DNA of 6,063 nucleotides from CAZKTS01 sp964555735 (GTDB taxonomy: Bacteria; Actinomycetota; Acidimicrobiia; IMCC26256; PALSA-555). The position numbers and the translations under genes are program-made. The stretch covers positions 1 through 6,063 of the forward strand of contig CAZKTS010000179.1 in the NCBI GenBank assembly GCA_964555735.1, read 5' to 3'. The notes beneath the pieces were generated by a model. It saw only the letters and a program-made list of their open reading frames with translations. It did not search any database and had not been told where the DNA came from. Positions 6,012 through 6,063 of this stretch are shown piece after piece. Numbering within the stretch: the stretch's first letter is position 1; each line of letters starts with the position of its first letter.

Positions 6012-6063
6012 TGCTCGGGACTCGGAGGCTCGTTCATGGCGACGGCTCGTCGGCGGGTCGGGG

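Overview
The window looks like chromosomal DNA from a high-GC bacterium. It is about 70% G+C by eye, third codon positions are almost all G or C, and GTG starts are common. The best single clue to the lineage is the P-type ATPase, which reads like mycobacterial CtpE along most of its length. That points to an Actinomycetota member, perhaps outside the well-known genera; the lineage is inference. I see no insertion sequence, integrase, tRNA, rRNA or CRISPR array.

Layout: five genes in two convergent groups fill nearly the whole window. On the + strand are the 3' end of a CorA-type Mg2+/Co2+ channel (1-387) and, with no spacer, a VIT/CCC1-family Fe2+/Mn2+ transporter (388-1086). On the - strand, reading from the right edge inward, are a duplicated MgtE/SLC41-type cation transporter (6011-4773), a soluble protein with two PhoU-like plus TrkA-C (RCK_C) repeats (4691-3465), and a CtpE-like P-type ATPase (3468-1048). 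The last two overlap by a 4-base GTGA junction. The two groups meet tail to tail, with the last 39 bases of the VIT and ATPase genes shared on opposite strands. The only real gap is 4692-4772, which carries a perfect 8-bp inverted repeat. The last 52 bases (6012-6063) hold no gene I can name.

How they may work together: every gene moves a divalent metal or probably gates a transporter, so this is a divalent-cation homeostasis cluster (Mg2+, Ca2+, Fe2+/Mn2+). The most interesting part is the - strand trio. The MgtE-like protein has two copies of the membrane domain in one chain and lacks the cytoplasmic N and CBS domains that gate ordinary MgtE. The next gene encodes a soluble protein that is itself a tandem duplication of a PhoU-like/RCK_C unit. 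The simplest reading is a two-part transporter whose gate is supplied in trans with matching two-fold symmetry, coupled in translation to an ATP-driven cation pump. That functional coupling is inference; the domain duplications and junctions are visible in the sequence.
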